Assembly (NCBI GenBank): GCA_028564925.1
Contig: CM053029.1
Location: 578,553,193-578,617,192 of the forward strand
Length of the DNA: 64,000 nt
Reading direction: 5' to 3'
DNA from: Lithobates sylvaticus
Taxonomy: Eukaryota > Chordata > Amphibia > Anura > Ranidae
The notes beneath the pieces were generated by a model. It ran no database searches, was not told the origin of the DNA, and saw nothing but the letters and a program-made list of their open reading frames with translations. The position numbers and the translations under genes are program-made. Positions 1 through 11,440 of this stretch are shown here, piece after piece. Every line of letters starts with the position of its first letter. Position 1 is the first letter of the stretch.

Positions 1-254
1 AAATTACCAATTCAACAAAAAAAAAAGTTACGAATGTACGAATTTTTTTGTTCATTTTCGTTGTTCCTTTTTTCGTTTTTCGGATTTTCGCTGCTTTTCG
101 GATTCGTTCGATTTGAACGATTCGTTAATCGGATTCATACGATTCAAACGATTCGTTATTCGGATTCGTTCGATTCGAACGATTCGTTCATTCGTACGAA
201 AACGAACGAACGAAAAAAAAGAAAAAAAACTAAACGAATTGCACATGTCTATAT
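1..254. mobile_element. Right end of a hAT-like foldback element with TTCGTTCGAACG-type satellite
   Basis: The stretch is built from degenerate self-complementary units such as TTCGTTCGATTTGAACGATTCG. It ends in TGCACATGTCTA, the terminal motif shared with the elements at 21280, 24056, 36093 and 47860. The left end lies outside the window, so its target duplication cannot be tested. The short open frames here are by-products of the repeat. Assignment to hAT rests on the other copies, which have 8-bp duplications. Confidence 0.5.
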
Positions 255-875
255 TATATCCCTAAGTCAGTATATACCTGCATTACTTCTAAATGTTAAT
301 GTTTTACATGTGTTTTCTTTTGTATGACTTGCAAAAACTTATAAATAAACAATTAAAAACTGGGTGAAATTGTAATATACAAAACACGGATATTTGTACA
401 ATGTGTGAAAGCACACCTTCAAGCTTTTTGTACATGACAATACTTTTGGACAATCTACCCCACCATATTCAATATTTTTGTCCAATTTGGTGCTGTTGCT
501 GGGGTAGCAAACCACCCTGAGAAATGGGCAAAGTTAAAATAGGAGCTGGCAGCTCGATGATTTCTCTTTTTCTCACCAAAAATGTAAATAGGGAACAAGC
601 TGATGTGTTTCATCTAAAGCATAATTACTCATCTGAGGAAGGTTGCAAGTGCTGAAACGCATCGGTTTGATCCTGTTTAACATGATGTAGGCAACAAAAA
701 AAGTCATGGAGTTGCAGGTGTGTGGTGAGAGCAGCAGTGATGAACATAGTTGTATCTTTGATCTGAAAAACTATGGGATAATGGTGTTTTGAAAACTTGA
801 CCCCCCCCCCCCCCCCAAAAAAAAAGATTCTTGATATCACTATAAAAAAAGCCTTTTTAAATGCGTTTGGCAGAA
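255..875. other. Non-genic stretch with a C/A homopolymer
   Basis: No gene seen. A run of 16 C followed by A lies at about 801-825. At 628-663 there is a piece with the phrase CTGAGGAAGG and GAAACGCATCGG, resembling the dispersed pieces near 6995-7040 and 17090-17130 (inference). Confidence 0.4.
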
Positions 876-1259
876 CTCCGTCAGTATCACCAGCAAAGCA
901 GCTTCATTATAAAGAAAAAGAGAATGTGCGCTGCATTTCTAGATTTTTTAATTTGCAGCGAATGTGAATTCTCCATTACGAACGCTAGTTTTACAAGACC
1001 GACCGCTTCCGGCTCGTCCTTGCTTCCGAGCATGCATTTTTGTATTTTGGACTTTTGTCCGATGGACTTGTGTACACACGCTTGGAAAATCTGACAACAG
1101 ACATTTGTCCGCTGACAATTTTAAAGCCTGCCATCCAACATTTGTCTGCGGAAAATCCAAAAACAATTGTCCGATGGAGCATACAAACGGTCGGATTTTC
1201 TGCCAACAGCCTGTCATCACACAATTCCCATCGGAAAATCCGATCGCGTGTACGCGGCT
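876..1259. mobile_element. Truncated Harbinger-type element (right end)
   Basis: The right end reads GTACGCGGCT followed by TTA, the Harbinger-type target. The first part (about 895-1060) follows the right interior of the complete Harbinger at 44155-44330, including the shared phrase AAAGAAAAAGAGAATG and the GAGCATGC block. It is therefore a deletion derivative or truncated copy rather than an unrelated MITE. I could not find a matching left end. Confidence 0.6.
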
Positions 1260-1666
1260 TTAGACTCTGATCCTGTGTACCGTAATGAACTCCAAGAAAA
1301 GGATTTTTGTTGGTAAGTCAAAAAATATATATTTTTTAAGTGATCCAAGACTTTAGCAATGTCTCTGGCCAAGAATATGTACAATGTGGTTCATTAACTG
1401 TAAGCAAAACAGTATTTAAACTTTAAAAAAAGAGACCTTTTTCAGGGAGGTAAGGATGGAAAAGAATTTGTTTTAAAGAAATACAGTTTGCATGATGTAC
1501 TTCTAGTTGTTCTGGAAAAAGACTCTTGGCAATGTACACTGAGACCTACAAACTTTAAAAAAAAACTTCTGGGCAGGAAAGACAATGTTCTGAAAATGTA
1601 ACTCTTGTACAGTGTGATCTATGGAATATCGACAGAAAATATATAAATAAGATCAAGCACCTCTTA

Positions 1667-2058
1667 TGCCCCGTACACACGGTCGGAAATTCCGACCACA
1701 AAATCCGCTGGTGTTGCATACACACAGTCGGACAAAGTTGTCGGAAAATCCGATCATTCTGAACGTGGTGATGTTCGTTGCGTACGACGGAACTACGTAG
1801 AGGCTAGTAGCCAATAGCTTTGGTCTCGTAATTTGATCTGAGCATACGTGGCACTTTGTCCGTCGGAATTCTCTACACACGATTAGAAAAAGTCTGATCA
1901 GATTTTGCTGTCGGAAAATTTGAAAACAGGATCTCAAATTTTTTCCGTCGGATATTCCAACAGAAAAAGTCAGATGGAGCCCACACACGGGCGGATTTTC
2001 CGACAACATGGTCCGATTGGACATATTCCGTTGGAATTTCTGACTGTGTGTACGGGAA
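1667..2058. mobile_element. Harbinger-type MITE, 392 bp
   Basis: Flanked by TTA on both sides (1664-1666 and 2059-2061). The left end TGCCCCGTACACACGG pairs with the right end CTGTGTGTACGGG. Subterminal blocks such as GTCGGAAAATCCGA and GCATACGTGGCACTTTGTCC are shared with the full Harbinger at 36941. It has no coding capacity; the 172-residue minus frame across it is accidental. Confidence 0.75.
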
Positions 2059-2091
2059 TTACTGCTTACTAGTGACATGCCCAATGAGACA

Positions 2092-2426
2092 GTTGATTTA
2101 CTAAAACTGAAGACTGCACAATTTGGTGCGGGTCTGCACAGAAACCAATCAGCTTCCATGTTTTTTGTCAAAACTCAATTGAAGAAGCTGAAATTAGAAG
2201 CTAATTGGCTACCTTGCACAGCAGTACCAGATTTTTAAGATCAAACAACAACATTTGTGTTGCACTGCTTACAAATTTTGTTGTTTGATTCTGATTGATG
2301 TGGGAACACTGCAGCTTATTGGTTCTTTGGGGGGGGGGCGGGGGTTGCTTTATTCAGGTGACCGCACACAATATTTTGTATTCACTTGTACCAGATTTTT
2401 GCACTCTCCAGTTTTAGTAAATCAAC
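2092..2426. mobile_element. MITE-like repeat with GTTGATTTACTAAAACTG ends
   Basis: The ends form an 18-bp perfect inverted repeat: GTTGATTTACTAAAACTG at 2092 and its complement ending at 2426. Inside are the phrases AACCAATCAGCTTC and TAATTGGCTACC. No clear target duplication is visible, so the superfamily is not assigned. A related piece of the same terminus (AGTAAATCAAC) is seen near 49296. Confidence 0.6.
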
Positions 2427-2499
2427 AGTCAGTTCATCTAACTCTGTATATCATCTTCGCTTGACACTTTACCACAATAAAACTTTAAGAAACACATGT

Positions 2500-2797
2500 A
2501 TGGCCTTGTTGTAAATGCTTTTAGCCTACATTCACATTGGGCCTATTTGACATGTGATTTGACATGTCAAATCACATGACAAATCAGAGACTATTGCCAG
2601 GAATGGCACAGTCCAAATCGGTGCGACGCTGGCTTTGCAGCGCCACAACAATTCCCAAAAGTAGCTCCTGCACTACTTTTGGCGACTTCAGGGGAGATTT
2701 CAATAGACATCTGTGCATGAACCTGCACAGATGTCTCTCAAATCGCCCCCGAAGTCAGACTGAAATACCGGATTTCAAACCCGCAGTGGAATAACTT
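2500..2797. other. Fragment of a GC-rich dispersed repeat
   Basis: Contains a palindrome around 2549-2582 (TTTGACATGTGATTTGACATGTCAAATCACATG region) and a hairpin at 2705-2735 (CATCTGTGCATG and complement). The right side is cut by the LINE tail that starts near 2798. No gene is seen. Confidence 0.35.
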
Positions 2798-3812
2798 CCT
2801 TACAGGAGGTCTCCAATTTACAAGCCAACCTCAATGCACTGTTTAATTCGGCGACTATGTGGCAGATGAGGTTTAATGTTGATAAATGTAAAGTTATGCA
2901 CTTGGGGGTATAAGAATATGCATGCATCATACATACTAGGAGGAGTACAACTGGGGGGATCCGTAGTGGAGAAGGATCTGGGGGTTTTGGTAGATCATAA
3001 ACTCAATAATAGCATGCAATGCCAAGCTGCGGTTTCCAAAGCGAGCAAAGTCCTTTCTTGTATTAAGAGAGGTATGGACTCCAGAGAGAGAGAGATATCA
3101 TTTTGCCCCCCTGTACAAATCATTAGTAAGACCTCATCTGGAATATGCAGTTCAGTTTTGGGCACCAATTCTAAAAAGGATAACGGGGAACTGGAGAAAG
3201 GGCAGAGATGGGCAACCAAACTAATAAGAGGCATGGAGGAGCTCAGCTATGAGGAAAGATTAAACGAACATAATGTATTCTCTCTTGAGAAGAAAAGATT
3301 GAGGGGGGATATGATCACCATATATAAATATATAAGTGGTCCATATAGTGAACTTGGTGTTAAGTAATTCATTTTACGGTCAACACTGAGGACAAGGGGG
3401 CACTCTTTACGTCTAGAGGTAAAGAGATTTAATCTCCAAATACGGAAAGGTAAGAGCTGTGAAAATGTGGAATAGACTCCCTCCAGAGGTGGTTCTGGCC
3501 AGCTCAGTAGATTGCTTTACGAAAGGCCTGGATACTTTCCTAAATGTACATAATATAACTGGGTACTGACATTTATAGGTAAAGTTGATCCGGGGAAAGT
3601 CTGATTGCCTCTCTGGGATCAGGAAGGAATTTTTTCCCCAGCTATAGCAAATTGGATCATGCTTTTCTGTTTTTTTTTTTCACCTTCCTCTGGATCAACT
3701 GTGGGTATAGGATTGGGTATGTGGGATGGTATGATATATATATATATATTTTTTTATGGTTGAACTGGATGGACTTTTTTCAACCTGGCTAACTATGTTA
3801 CTATGTAACTAT
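2798..3812 (+). mobile_element. CR1-group LINE, 3' fragment
   Basis: A 5'-truncated non-LTR retrotransposon. It begins inside the C-terminal part of the reverse transcriptase and runs through a 3' UTR that ends in short ACTATGTTACTATGTAACTATG repeats, as in CR1-group elements. The UTR holds the conserved phrases GGAATTTTTTCCCC and CCTTCCTCTGGATCAAC. Truncation at the 5' side is normal for target-primed insertion. It is broken and old; no target duplication was identified. Confidence 0.7.
2800..3366 (+). pseudogene. CR1-like reverse transcriptase C-terminal remnant
   Basis: The conceptual protein shows the C-terminal region of a CR1-type polymerase. Motifs in order are [45 protein letters not shown] and FSLEKKRLRGDM. 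The YxDD catalytic region is absent because the copy starts downstream of it. The frame changes at least twice, near 2900 (between the KVMH and LGG blocks) and around 3090-3110, so nothing functional is expected. The clade call rests on remembered family motifs (LSYEERL, SLEKRRLRGD). Confidence 0.7.
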
Positions 3813-4104
3813 GATCATGGATCCAGTGTGACTGGCTGTCTGATTTATTTTATAAAGAAAAAACACTAGCAAAAAATAATTGTATTATATTATCCTACTG
3901 TGCATGAGTGACTGAATGAAAAATAAACAATTTTAGAGGAAAATATTTGGAATCCACAGTAAACCGCCCCCCCCCCCCCCCCCCCCCCATACTCCCTAAA
4001 ACAAAAATTCAGACATAATATGGTGTTGATCTGGGCTCCACACATGTAGCTTTTTATCATCCATATAGAACTGCTGCAAGAATTGTAATTTATGGATTGA
4101 AATA
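3813..4104. other. Intergenic AT-rich stretch with a C homopolymer
   Basis: Nothing gene-like. A run of about 22 C at 3967-3988 is the only marked feature. Confidence 0.4.
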
Positions 4105-4482
4105 CAGTGTTTTGAAAAAGTATTCATAACCCTTGAAATTTTCCACATTTCGTCATGTTACAACTAAAAAAGTAAATGTATTTTTTTGGGATTTTATGTG
4201 ATAGACCAACACAAAATGGCACATAATTGTGAAGTAGAAGGAAAATGATAAATGGTTTTCCAAATTTTTTACAAATAAATATGTGAAAAGTGTGGCGTGC
4301 ATTTGTATTCAGCCCCTTTACTCTGATACCCCTAACTAAAATCTAGTGGAACCAATTGCTTTCAGAAGTCACCTAATTAGTAAATAGAGTCCACCTGTGT
4401 GTAATTTAAATTCAGTATAAATACAGCTGTTCTGTAAAGCCATCCGAGGTTTGTTAGAGAACTTTAGTGAACAAACAGCATC

Positions 4483-5495
4483 ATGAAGGCCAAGGAACAC
4501 CCCAGACAGGTCAGGGATAAAGTTGTTGAGAAGTTTAAAGTAGGGTTAGGTTATAAATACATTTCCCAAGCTTTGAACATCTCACGGAGCACTGTTCAGT
4601 CCATCATCCAAAAATGGAAAGAGTATGGCACAACTGCAAACCTACCAAGACATGGACATCTACCTAAACTGACAGGCCAGGCAAGGAGAGCATCAATCAG
4701 AGAAGCAGCCAAGAGGCCCATGGTAACTCTGGAAGAGCTGCAGAGATCCACAGCTCAGGTGGGAGAATCTGTCCACAGGACAAATATTAGTCGTGCACTT
4801 CACAAATCTGGCCTTTATGGAAGAGTGCCAAGAAGAAAGCCATTGTTGAAAGAAAGCCATAAAAAGTCCCGTTTGCAGCTTGTGAGAAGCCATGTGGGGG
4901 ACACAGCACACATGTGGAAGAAGGTGTCAAAATTGAACTTTTTGGCCTAAAAGCAAGACGCTATGTGTGGCGGAAAACTAACTGCACATCACCCTGAAAA
5001 CACCATCCCCACCGTGAAACATGGTGGTGGCAGCATCATGTTGTTGGGATGCTTTTCTTCAACAGGGACAGGGAAGCTGGTCAGAGTTGATGGGAAGATG
5101 GATGGAGCCAAATACAAGGCAATCTTACAAGAAAACACTTGCAAAAGACTTGAGACTGGGGCGGAGGTTCACTTTCCAGCAGGACAACGACCCTAAACAT
5201 ACAGCCAGAGATACAATGGAATGGTTTAGATCAAAGCATATTCATGTGTTAGAATGGCCCAGTCAAAGTCCAGACCTAAATCTAATTGAGAATCTGTGGC
5301 AAGACTTTGAAAACTGCTGTTCAGACGCTCTCCATCCAATCTGACAGATCTTGAGCTATTTTGCAAAGAAGAATGGGCAAAAATGTCCCTCTCTAGATGT
5401 GCAAAGCTGGTACAGACATCCCCAAAATAACTTGCAGCTGTAATTGCAGCGTAAGGTGGTTCTACAAAGTATTGACTCAGGGGGGCTGAATACAA
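4483..5495 (+). pseudogene. Tc1-like transposase, decayed
   Basis: Start ATG at 4483. The N-terminal half is a helix-turn-helix region (ISQALNISRSTVQSIIQKW), then LPRHGHLPKLTGQARR and GLYGRVPRRKPLL. The catalytic half follows in other frames: [20 protein letters not shown] and SPDLNLIENLW, the last two being the second D and the final E of the DDE triad. Near 4928 a short deletion removes the expected WSDETK block, which carries the first catalytic D, and shifts the frame. Another frame change follows near 5130-5150 and more decay after 5310. A full-length relative would be about 340 residues. It encodes no active enzyme. Confidence 0.85.
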
Positions 5496-5522
5496 ATGCA
5501 CCCACACTTTTCACATATTTAA

Positions 5523-6157
5523 CCACATGCCGACCGGGCCATAGCTGAAAGACGGCTACAGCGCGGTCGGCTTATTCTGGGTGGACGTCCGTTGGACGTC
5601 CTCCCAGAATCTTGCTCCCGCGCGCACCCTGGACCCGGCTCATCACGGATCATGGTAAACGGCCGCTGACAGCGGCTGTTTACCATGTGAACGCTCCGTC
5701 AAATGACGGAGCGATCATATTGTAAACAAACCGGCGTCACGTCATGGCGCCGGTTCCTCCCTCCCCTCTCTATACCGATCGGTACAGTGAGAGGGGAGAA
5801 GCGGACAGGTGGAGAGATATCAGCAGCGCTGTGGGCTGGATGTGTAGTGCCCACAGCGCAGCTCAATGACAGTGAAACACTGTGCAATAGTCTGCCAACA
5901 CTGCAATACTGTCAAATAGTCTGCCAACACTGTGCAATAATTTTCAGTCTTTTTTGATTTATAGCGCAAAAAATAAAAAACCCAGCTGCGATTAAATACC
6001 ACCAAAAGAAAGCTCTATTTGTGTGGAAAAAAGGACACAAAATTAATTTGGGTACAGTGCTGCATGACTGAGTAATTGTCATTCAAAGTTTGAGAGCACC
6101 GAAAGCTGAAAATTGGTCTAGTTAGGAAGAGGGTTTAAGTGCCCAGTGGTCAAGTGG
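5523..6157. mobile_element. piggyBac-like MITE, 635 bp
   Basis: Flanked on both sides by TTAA (5519-5522 and 6158-6161), with ends CCACATGCCGACC and TCAAGTGG. Removing the element and one TTAA restores the Tc1 sequence around it, so the TTAA duplication is directly supported. TTAA targets and CC...GG ends are the piggyBac hallmark. The interior includes a GC-rich half and a conserved AT-rich half with ACCACCAAAAGAAAGCTCT, also found in the copies at 12029 and 22365. It has no transposase. Confidence 0.8.
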
Positions 6158-6470
6158 TTAATTGTAAAAAACATTTATCATTTTCCTTCCACTTCACAAT
6201 GATGTGCCATTTTGTTTTGGTCTCTCACATAAAATCCCAATAAAATACATTTATATTTTTGGTTGTAACATGACAAAATGTTTAAAATTTCAAGGGGTAT
6301 GAATACTTTTTCAAGGCACTGTAGGTGGTGTAACCCTGAGATTTAGGACATGGCAAAACAATAGGACTGGGGCTTTTGCACTTAAAGATTCAACATTTAT
6401 CTTGATCCCTTCATTCTTGACTTGTACAAGGTAAAGAGAGATCCTTCAAATTTTTGTTATACCTCCTTAA

Positions 6471-6870
6471 GGCCCCTTTCACACCTAAGCATTTTTCAGG
6501 CGCTACATCGCTAAAAATAGCGCCTGTAATGCCTCTTGAAAAAAGCGGGTCCTTTAACTCCAGTGTGAAACCCGGAGGCCTTTCACACTGGAGCGGTGCG
6601 CTAGCAGGACGGTAAAAAAAAAGTCCTGCTAGCAGCATATTTGGAGCAGTGAAGGAGCGGTGTATTCACCGCTCCTATACCGCTCCTACCCATTGAAATC
6701 AATGGGACACCGCAGGGATACCGCGGTAAAACCACCAGCAAAGCGACGGAAAAGCGCTGCTTTGCGGGGGGTTTTAATCCTTTTTCTGCAGCTAAAACGA
6801 CGGTAAAGCAGCGCTGAATATAGCGCTGCTTTACCGCCGCCGCCCCCACCGCCCCAGTGTGAAACCGGCC
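6471..6870. mobile_element. Harbinger-like MITE, 400 bp, GGCCCCTTTCACAC family
   Basis: TAA lies at both edges (6468-6470 and 6871-6873). Ends GGCCCCTTTCACAC and GTGTGAAACCGGCC are inverted repeats. The interior is GC-rich with many GCGCTGC-type palindromes, such as TAGCAGGAC and its complement at 6601-6637. A TAA target with such ends fits PIF/Harbinger MITEs, but the ends differ from the 36941 element, so a different transposase is likely. Confidence 0.65.
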
Positions 6871-7074
6871 TAAGACATCAGAAATAGATTTTTTGGTTTT
6901 ATATGATTTTTACACATACAATCCAATGAGAGCACCAAGCAAATGTCCAAGAGTACAAGGTCATTTAGAGATAAAATTGATTCATAGCAGAATAAATCCA
7001 ATGCATTTCAGGCGACAAACACACTTATCTTCATCAAGGCTTAAAAATTCTGACTGTGCTTAAAGTTCAGTTTT

Positions 7075-7605
7075 TTTAAATCAAATTAACAAACATGTTA
7101 TACTTACCTGCACTGTGTAATGGTTTTGCACAGAGCAGCCCCGATCCTCCTCTTCTCAGGTCCTCCGCTGGAGCTCTTGGCCCCTCCGCACCGGCTGAGT
7201 GCCCACCATAGCAAGGTGTTTGCTATGGGGGAACTCATGCAGGCTCTCTCCCGACCAAACTCTGCCTGTTGTCCATAAGACACACAGAGTGCAGCCTCGG
7301 CTCTGCCCCTGCTCCCTCCTCACTGGCTGTAACTGACAGCAGCGGGAGCCAATGGCAAAGCAAATGAGAATTGAAGGAGCCAAGAGAGCCTGGGGTCTGG
7401 CAGCCCCCCCCTCGTCTCTTCCTCCTCTCGTGATCCAGCCCACCTCTGGTCCTCCTCCAGACCCTTCAATTTCTAAGCTCCTCCGCAGCTTCTTTCCAGC
7501 AACAGCAAAAGTTAAGGGGAGTGCACTGTGATTTAAGGGAAGGTGGGGGACTCTTGATTTCTGATGGTTGGGGGGGGGGCACTTGACATCTGATGTAAGG
7601 GGGGC
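7075..7605. mobile_element. Unclassified dispersed repeat (TGTTATACTTACCTG start)
   Basis: A GC-rich block beginning ACATGTTATACTTACCTGC and ending in G/C homopolymers. It resembles a repeat I associate with ranid genomes, but that is recollection only. No inverted ends or duplication were found. The 161-residue minus frame (7156-7641) is compositional, with no recognisable domain. Confidence 0.35.
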
Positions 7606-7806
7606 GGCATGCTTATCTAGTCTTACATATACAACCAGCAATCATAATGCTGATGTGGCCCACGATGAAATTGAGTTTGACACCCCTGTCCTAGACCCTC
7701 CGGACCAACTCCTTTACCTTTTCTATAGACTGACAGGGTGCCAGCCCAAGAAAGCCTGTCTCCACTCATCATTAGAGAAAGAGCGGGAACAAAAGTCGCA
7801 TTCCAG

Positions 7807-8050
7807 TCTCTGCTTTTCCAGATAATTTTAATTTGAAAATGCACAAGGTAGCTACAACCATGATGTCTCCACCCAAAAACCACCACCTCCTTAATGTGTT
7901 TTACCAAAAAAAGACTTGATCCCAAGGATCCTTGGGATCAAGCCTTTTTTTGGTAAAAAGCACTAAGGAGGTTGTGATTTTTGGGTAGAGACATTATGGT
8001 TGCTTCTATCTTGTGTATATTCAAATAAAATAATCCAGAAAAAACAGAGA
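7807..8050. repeat. Symmetric hairpin, two 122-bp arms
   Basis: The two halves are inverted copies meeting at 7928/7929 in CCCAAGGATCCTTGGG. Pairing runs out to CTCTG/CAGAG at the edges with scattered mismatches and no spacer. The arms share TTTTACCAAAAAAAG, ACCTCCTTA and TGTCTC blocks. It may be a small foldback MITE; no target duplication is evident. Confidence 0.75.
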
Positions 8051-8438
8051 TTTCACACATTTTCCCTAATGGACTTGTTGTCTATTGTAGTTAAATACTT
8101 ATATTAGATGTTATAGATCCTATTAAAATATTTTCCATCGATTTCTTTTCCTGACAATCTTGGCAAGATCAGGCATTGCAATAGAGGAGAAGAGCATATA
8201 TTGGGTGTCTTTACATAATTCTAAACTTTATGGACTCACTAGGTATTTTTTAAGGATTTTGCCTTAAATTCACTGGACAAGATCACCACCAGATTTCCCA
8301 GGTCCACTCAACTGTGGCAGCTATTACGGAGACAATGATGGTGTTGCATAATCCATATGGATTCAGAGGTTATATCCACAGAGAGTGGTACAAGAATCCA
8401 ACAAACATGTAAGTGTTAATTGCTGCATGTTTCAATAA
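8051..8438. other. Intergenic stretch, nothing recognised
   Basis: Moderately AT-rich unique-looking sequence. No coding, hairpin or repeat signal was seen. Confidence 0.4.
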
Positions 8439-8853
8439 TGCTGCGAACACACGGTGGGACTTTCCGATGGCAAATGTGCGATCGGAGCTTGTTGTCGGAA
8501 ATTTCAACTGTGTGTAGGCTCCATCGGACAGTTTCCATCGCACAAAATTTGAGATTTGGATCTCAATTTTTCCGACAACAAAATCCGTTCTCGCAAATTC
8601 CGATCGTGTGTAGACAATTCCGACGCACAAAGTGCCACGCATGCTCAGAATCAAGCAGAGAAGCAGCACTGGCTATTGAACTTCATTTTTCTGGGCTCGT
8701 CGCACGTGTTGTACGTCACAGCGTTCTTGACGTTCAGAATTTCCGACCAACTTTGTGTGACCGTGTGTATGCAAGACAAGTTTGAACCAACATCTGTCTG
8801 AAAAAAAAACATGGGATTTTGTTGTCGTAATGTCCGATCGTGTGTACGCGGCA
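8439..8853. mobile_element. Harbinger-type MITE, 415 bp
   Basis: TAA at both edges (8436-8438 and 8854-8856). Left end TGCTGCGAACACACGG, right end CGTGTGTACGCGGCA. Subterminal GTCGGAAATTTC, CCATCGGACAG and GTGCCACGCATGCTCAG blocks match the group related to the element at 36941. Confidence 0.75.
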
Positions 8854-8856
8854 TAA

Positions 8857-9779
8857 GGGTGAAGAAAGGAGACACATGCTCCTCAGTCCTCACACAACCT
8901 TTTCTTTTGCAGGGAACTTTTTTGGCAGTGATAGTCTTGCTTTAAAAAAATCCAGTATATTGTCCAAGCCACCTTTGCTCTTCCAAAGCCGAAACAGCGT
9001 AGCAAGTCTTCTACGTGTGTTTTCATTGCACTTACTTGTACTGTGAAAGTAAAGAAAAAAAGCTGAAGCTGTTGACTAACTCAGCATCTTATAATGCAAG
9101 CATTCAAAATGATTTAGGTATCATGGCCAATGAAAAAAAAAAACATGTTTGTTCAATCTTTTGAGTAAGCCAGAAACTTAAGCTCCAAACATTTGTTGTC
9201 TTGAAATCTACAAACATTTGTTTTCTTTTACTGATATTTTTTATTTTTTTGCTATTTTTAAAAGCCCCAGAGTGGAATCCTCTGTAAGATTTTTTTTTTA
9301 TTATTTGGAGCCGAAAAACATGTAAAATGATATTCATGTGTTTTGCTGAAGGGTTTTCCAAAAGGAATGTATTCAGTATTGTATTTATGACCTGTATGGT
9401 CTGTGCATTGAAGCACTTTCTCTTTGTCAGTAGGGCCTCTGAGACTAATTTAAATGGCTTAATTTCTGAATATTTATGAAGTTGCAAAACATGAACACAT
9501 ACCACTAGAAGGTTTCCAAAGTAATAACGTGCACTGCCTTTCTTTTCAGAAAACACAAAGTTTGAGCTAACAAGATGTTACTGTATTTAAATGTTTTGGA
9601 TCTTACATACCAAGGTAAAGTACATTAATCTGTGACATTTACAGATGCTCTTGATTAATTTTTGGATCAATTCCTACTAAATAATTTCCTCTGATATTAA
9701 ATGTTTATTGTGCCAAACTATGGTGTCCCTTATCCCAGGTCCTATTGTCAGAATATTTGATGAAGGACTGTGTGACAAT
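8857..9779. other. Intergenic stretch, no gene supported
   Basis: AT-rich. It contains a 150-codon minus frame (9104-9556) with no recognisable domain and a lysine/phenylalanine-rich make-up that fits low-complexity DNA. No repeat boundaries were found. Confidence 0.4.
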
Positions 9780-10587
9780 CAGTGATGTAAGTAACTGAGT
9801 TAAAATAAACGGAGTTACGTAACGCAGTTACTTTAGAGGGTAACGAGAAATCTAACTGATTACTTTTCCCCTCATGGTAACGCAGTTCCCATTACTTGGG
9901 CAGAGTTACCGCAATAACATATACCGCCACTAGATGGCAGTAGTGTAATTCTGGTGTCCTGCCGAAAAAGTTCCCCCGCCGGATAAGGACCCCCTGTACT
10001 GTGCAGGCGCATCACTTGCGCAGTACAAAGTACAGTACGAAAATTGCCGAACCTAAACAGCTCTGAGTGAACTCTACACTGCGCAGGCGCAGTTAACATG
10101 TAATTGTACGAGGCGATGCCGCACCCTCCGGATGCTCATGCTACTCTGCAAGGGGCGTTTATCGTGTAACTAAGGGGCGGGTCTAGTATTACTGTAACCA
10201 AGGGCGCATTTATTATTATTTTTATATATCGAGCTCTGGCCATTAATTTAACATTCGCCCTCTTCTGTAGCCATCCGCCCCTTACACGATATAATAATAA
10301 TAGACCCGCCCCTTGCTTACACGCTATAACAGATCTGCCCCTTGGTTAGAGTAATAATAGAGCAGCCCCTTGGTTACACAATATATAACAATAATAATAA
10401 ATGCGCCCCTTGCTTACAGTAATACTAGACCCACCCATTAGTTACACGTATAGAAAAAAAAAGTTACTTTGCTGCGTAACTAATTACTTTTCCAATGTAG
10501 TAACTGAGTTACTAACGCAATTACTTTTTGGGAGAAGTAATTTGTAACTTAACTAATTACTTTTTTAGGGTAAGATGACCAACACTG
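9780..10587. mobile_element. hAT-type MITE, 808 bp, with inner palindrome
   Basis: A perfect 8-bp target duplication GTGACAAT flanks it (9772-9779 and 10588-10595). Ends CAGTGATG and CCAACACTG, followed by the familiar GTAACTGAGTTA / AATTACTTTT subterminal blocks, fit the hAT superfamily. The inner part (about 10165-10450) is itself an inverted repeat with AAGGGGCGGGTCTAGTATTA and its diverged complement. No transposase. Confidence 0.85.
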
Positions 10588-10595
10588 GTGACAAT

Positions 10596-11428
10596 ACTGT
10601 CCAGTGTAAAGTCGAATACTTGGATTTAGATGAGGGGATCAGACCTTTACACTGGCTTCTGATGAAGGCTTCCTTTTTCGTTTTCAATTTACAAAGTCTC
10701 ACTCAAGCCATTCATTCTGAGGACCTTAATTTAAGTGACTACTATTGTCCCATTTTTCTACTTTACCTTTGTACATAATAAACACAGAAATATATTGACT
10801 AAGGAGATACCATATGAACAAAACTGAGACAAAAAATATGGATGAAAAAAATCTGTGTTAGGAATTGGATTGCCTGCTGGTAGTACTGTGGTTCTCAGAC
10901 CTGTAGGTTGTAGTTCCAGTGTCCACCAGTGGGTGCCTCTCAGCAGCCAGCAGTTCCTAGCAATCAGTCATCACTTGATGCTGGCTGCTGGGAAGGTATT
11001 TAATCCCTCCTCTGCTACTCCATCTTGCCTCAGTGCTCTCTCTGTGTGCTCCTTGTTCTGTGCTCCTTGTGACCTCTGTTGCTGATTTTGATCCTGATCT
11101 TGATCCTTCTCCTGTCTACTTAAACCTGCTCCAGTGTATCTTCTCCCTATTCTGACTTGTTCACTGCTTCTCATGCCTGACCCTATGTTCATAACCCTCC
11201 CTGGCTCTGTTACTGACAACACCTCTTCAGTCTTACCCTGTCTTCTGTATATATTGTATTATAGTTAGTTGCTAGTTGGGTTTTCTGTCACTTAGTTGGT
11301 TTGCTAGTTAGGTATTTTATCATTTGGTTACGGTTCACTGTCAGGGGAGAGAGAGATCACTGGAGAAAGAAGTGTTGTTTGGGAAGATTGAAGAGACCAG
11401 GTGAAAAAGGAAACCAACTACTAGTTGG
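10596..11428. other. Unclassified CT-rich dispersed sequence
   Basis: 10855-11340 is pyrimidine-rich with repeated TCCTGATCTTGATCC and TGTGCTCCTTG phrases and has the look of an LTR or untranslated retroelement region. No TG...CA boundary with a duplication could be fixed, so it is left unclassified. No gene. Confidence 0.3.
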
Positions 11429-11440
11429 TTGGACACACTA

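Larger units (their letters stand above)
4105..6321 (+). mobile_element. Tc1-like transposon, split by a piggyBac-like MITE
   Basis: Terminal inverted repeats begin CAGTG at 4105 and end CACTG at 6321, each next to TA, the Tc1/mariner target. The repeats continue for over 50 bp through AAAAAGTATTCATA and TTCAAGG. Without the 639-bp insertion (5523-6157 plus one TTAA), the element would be about 1.58 kb, close to the 1,574-bp related copy at 51649-53222. The transposase is broken, so it is non-autonomous. Confidence 0.9.

Noticed and set aside
9104-9556. 150-codon minus frame as a possible host gene
   Set aside because: No domain, no splice context, AT-rich composition; long frames of this size occur by chance.
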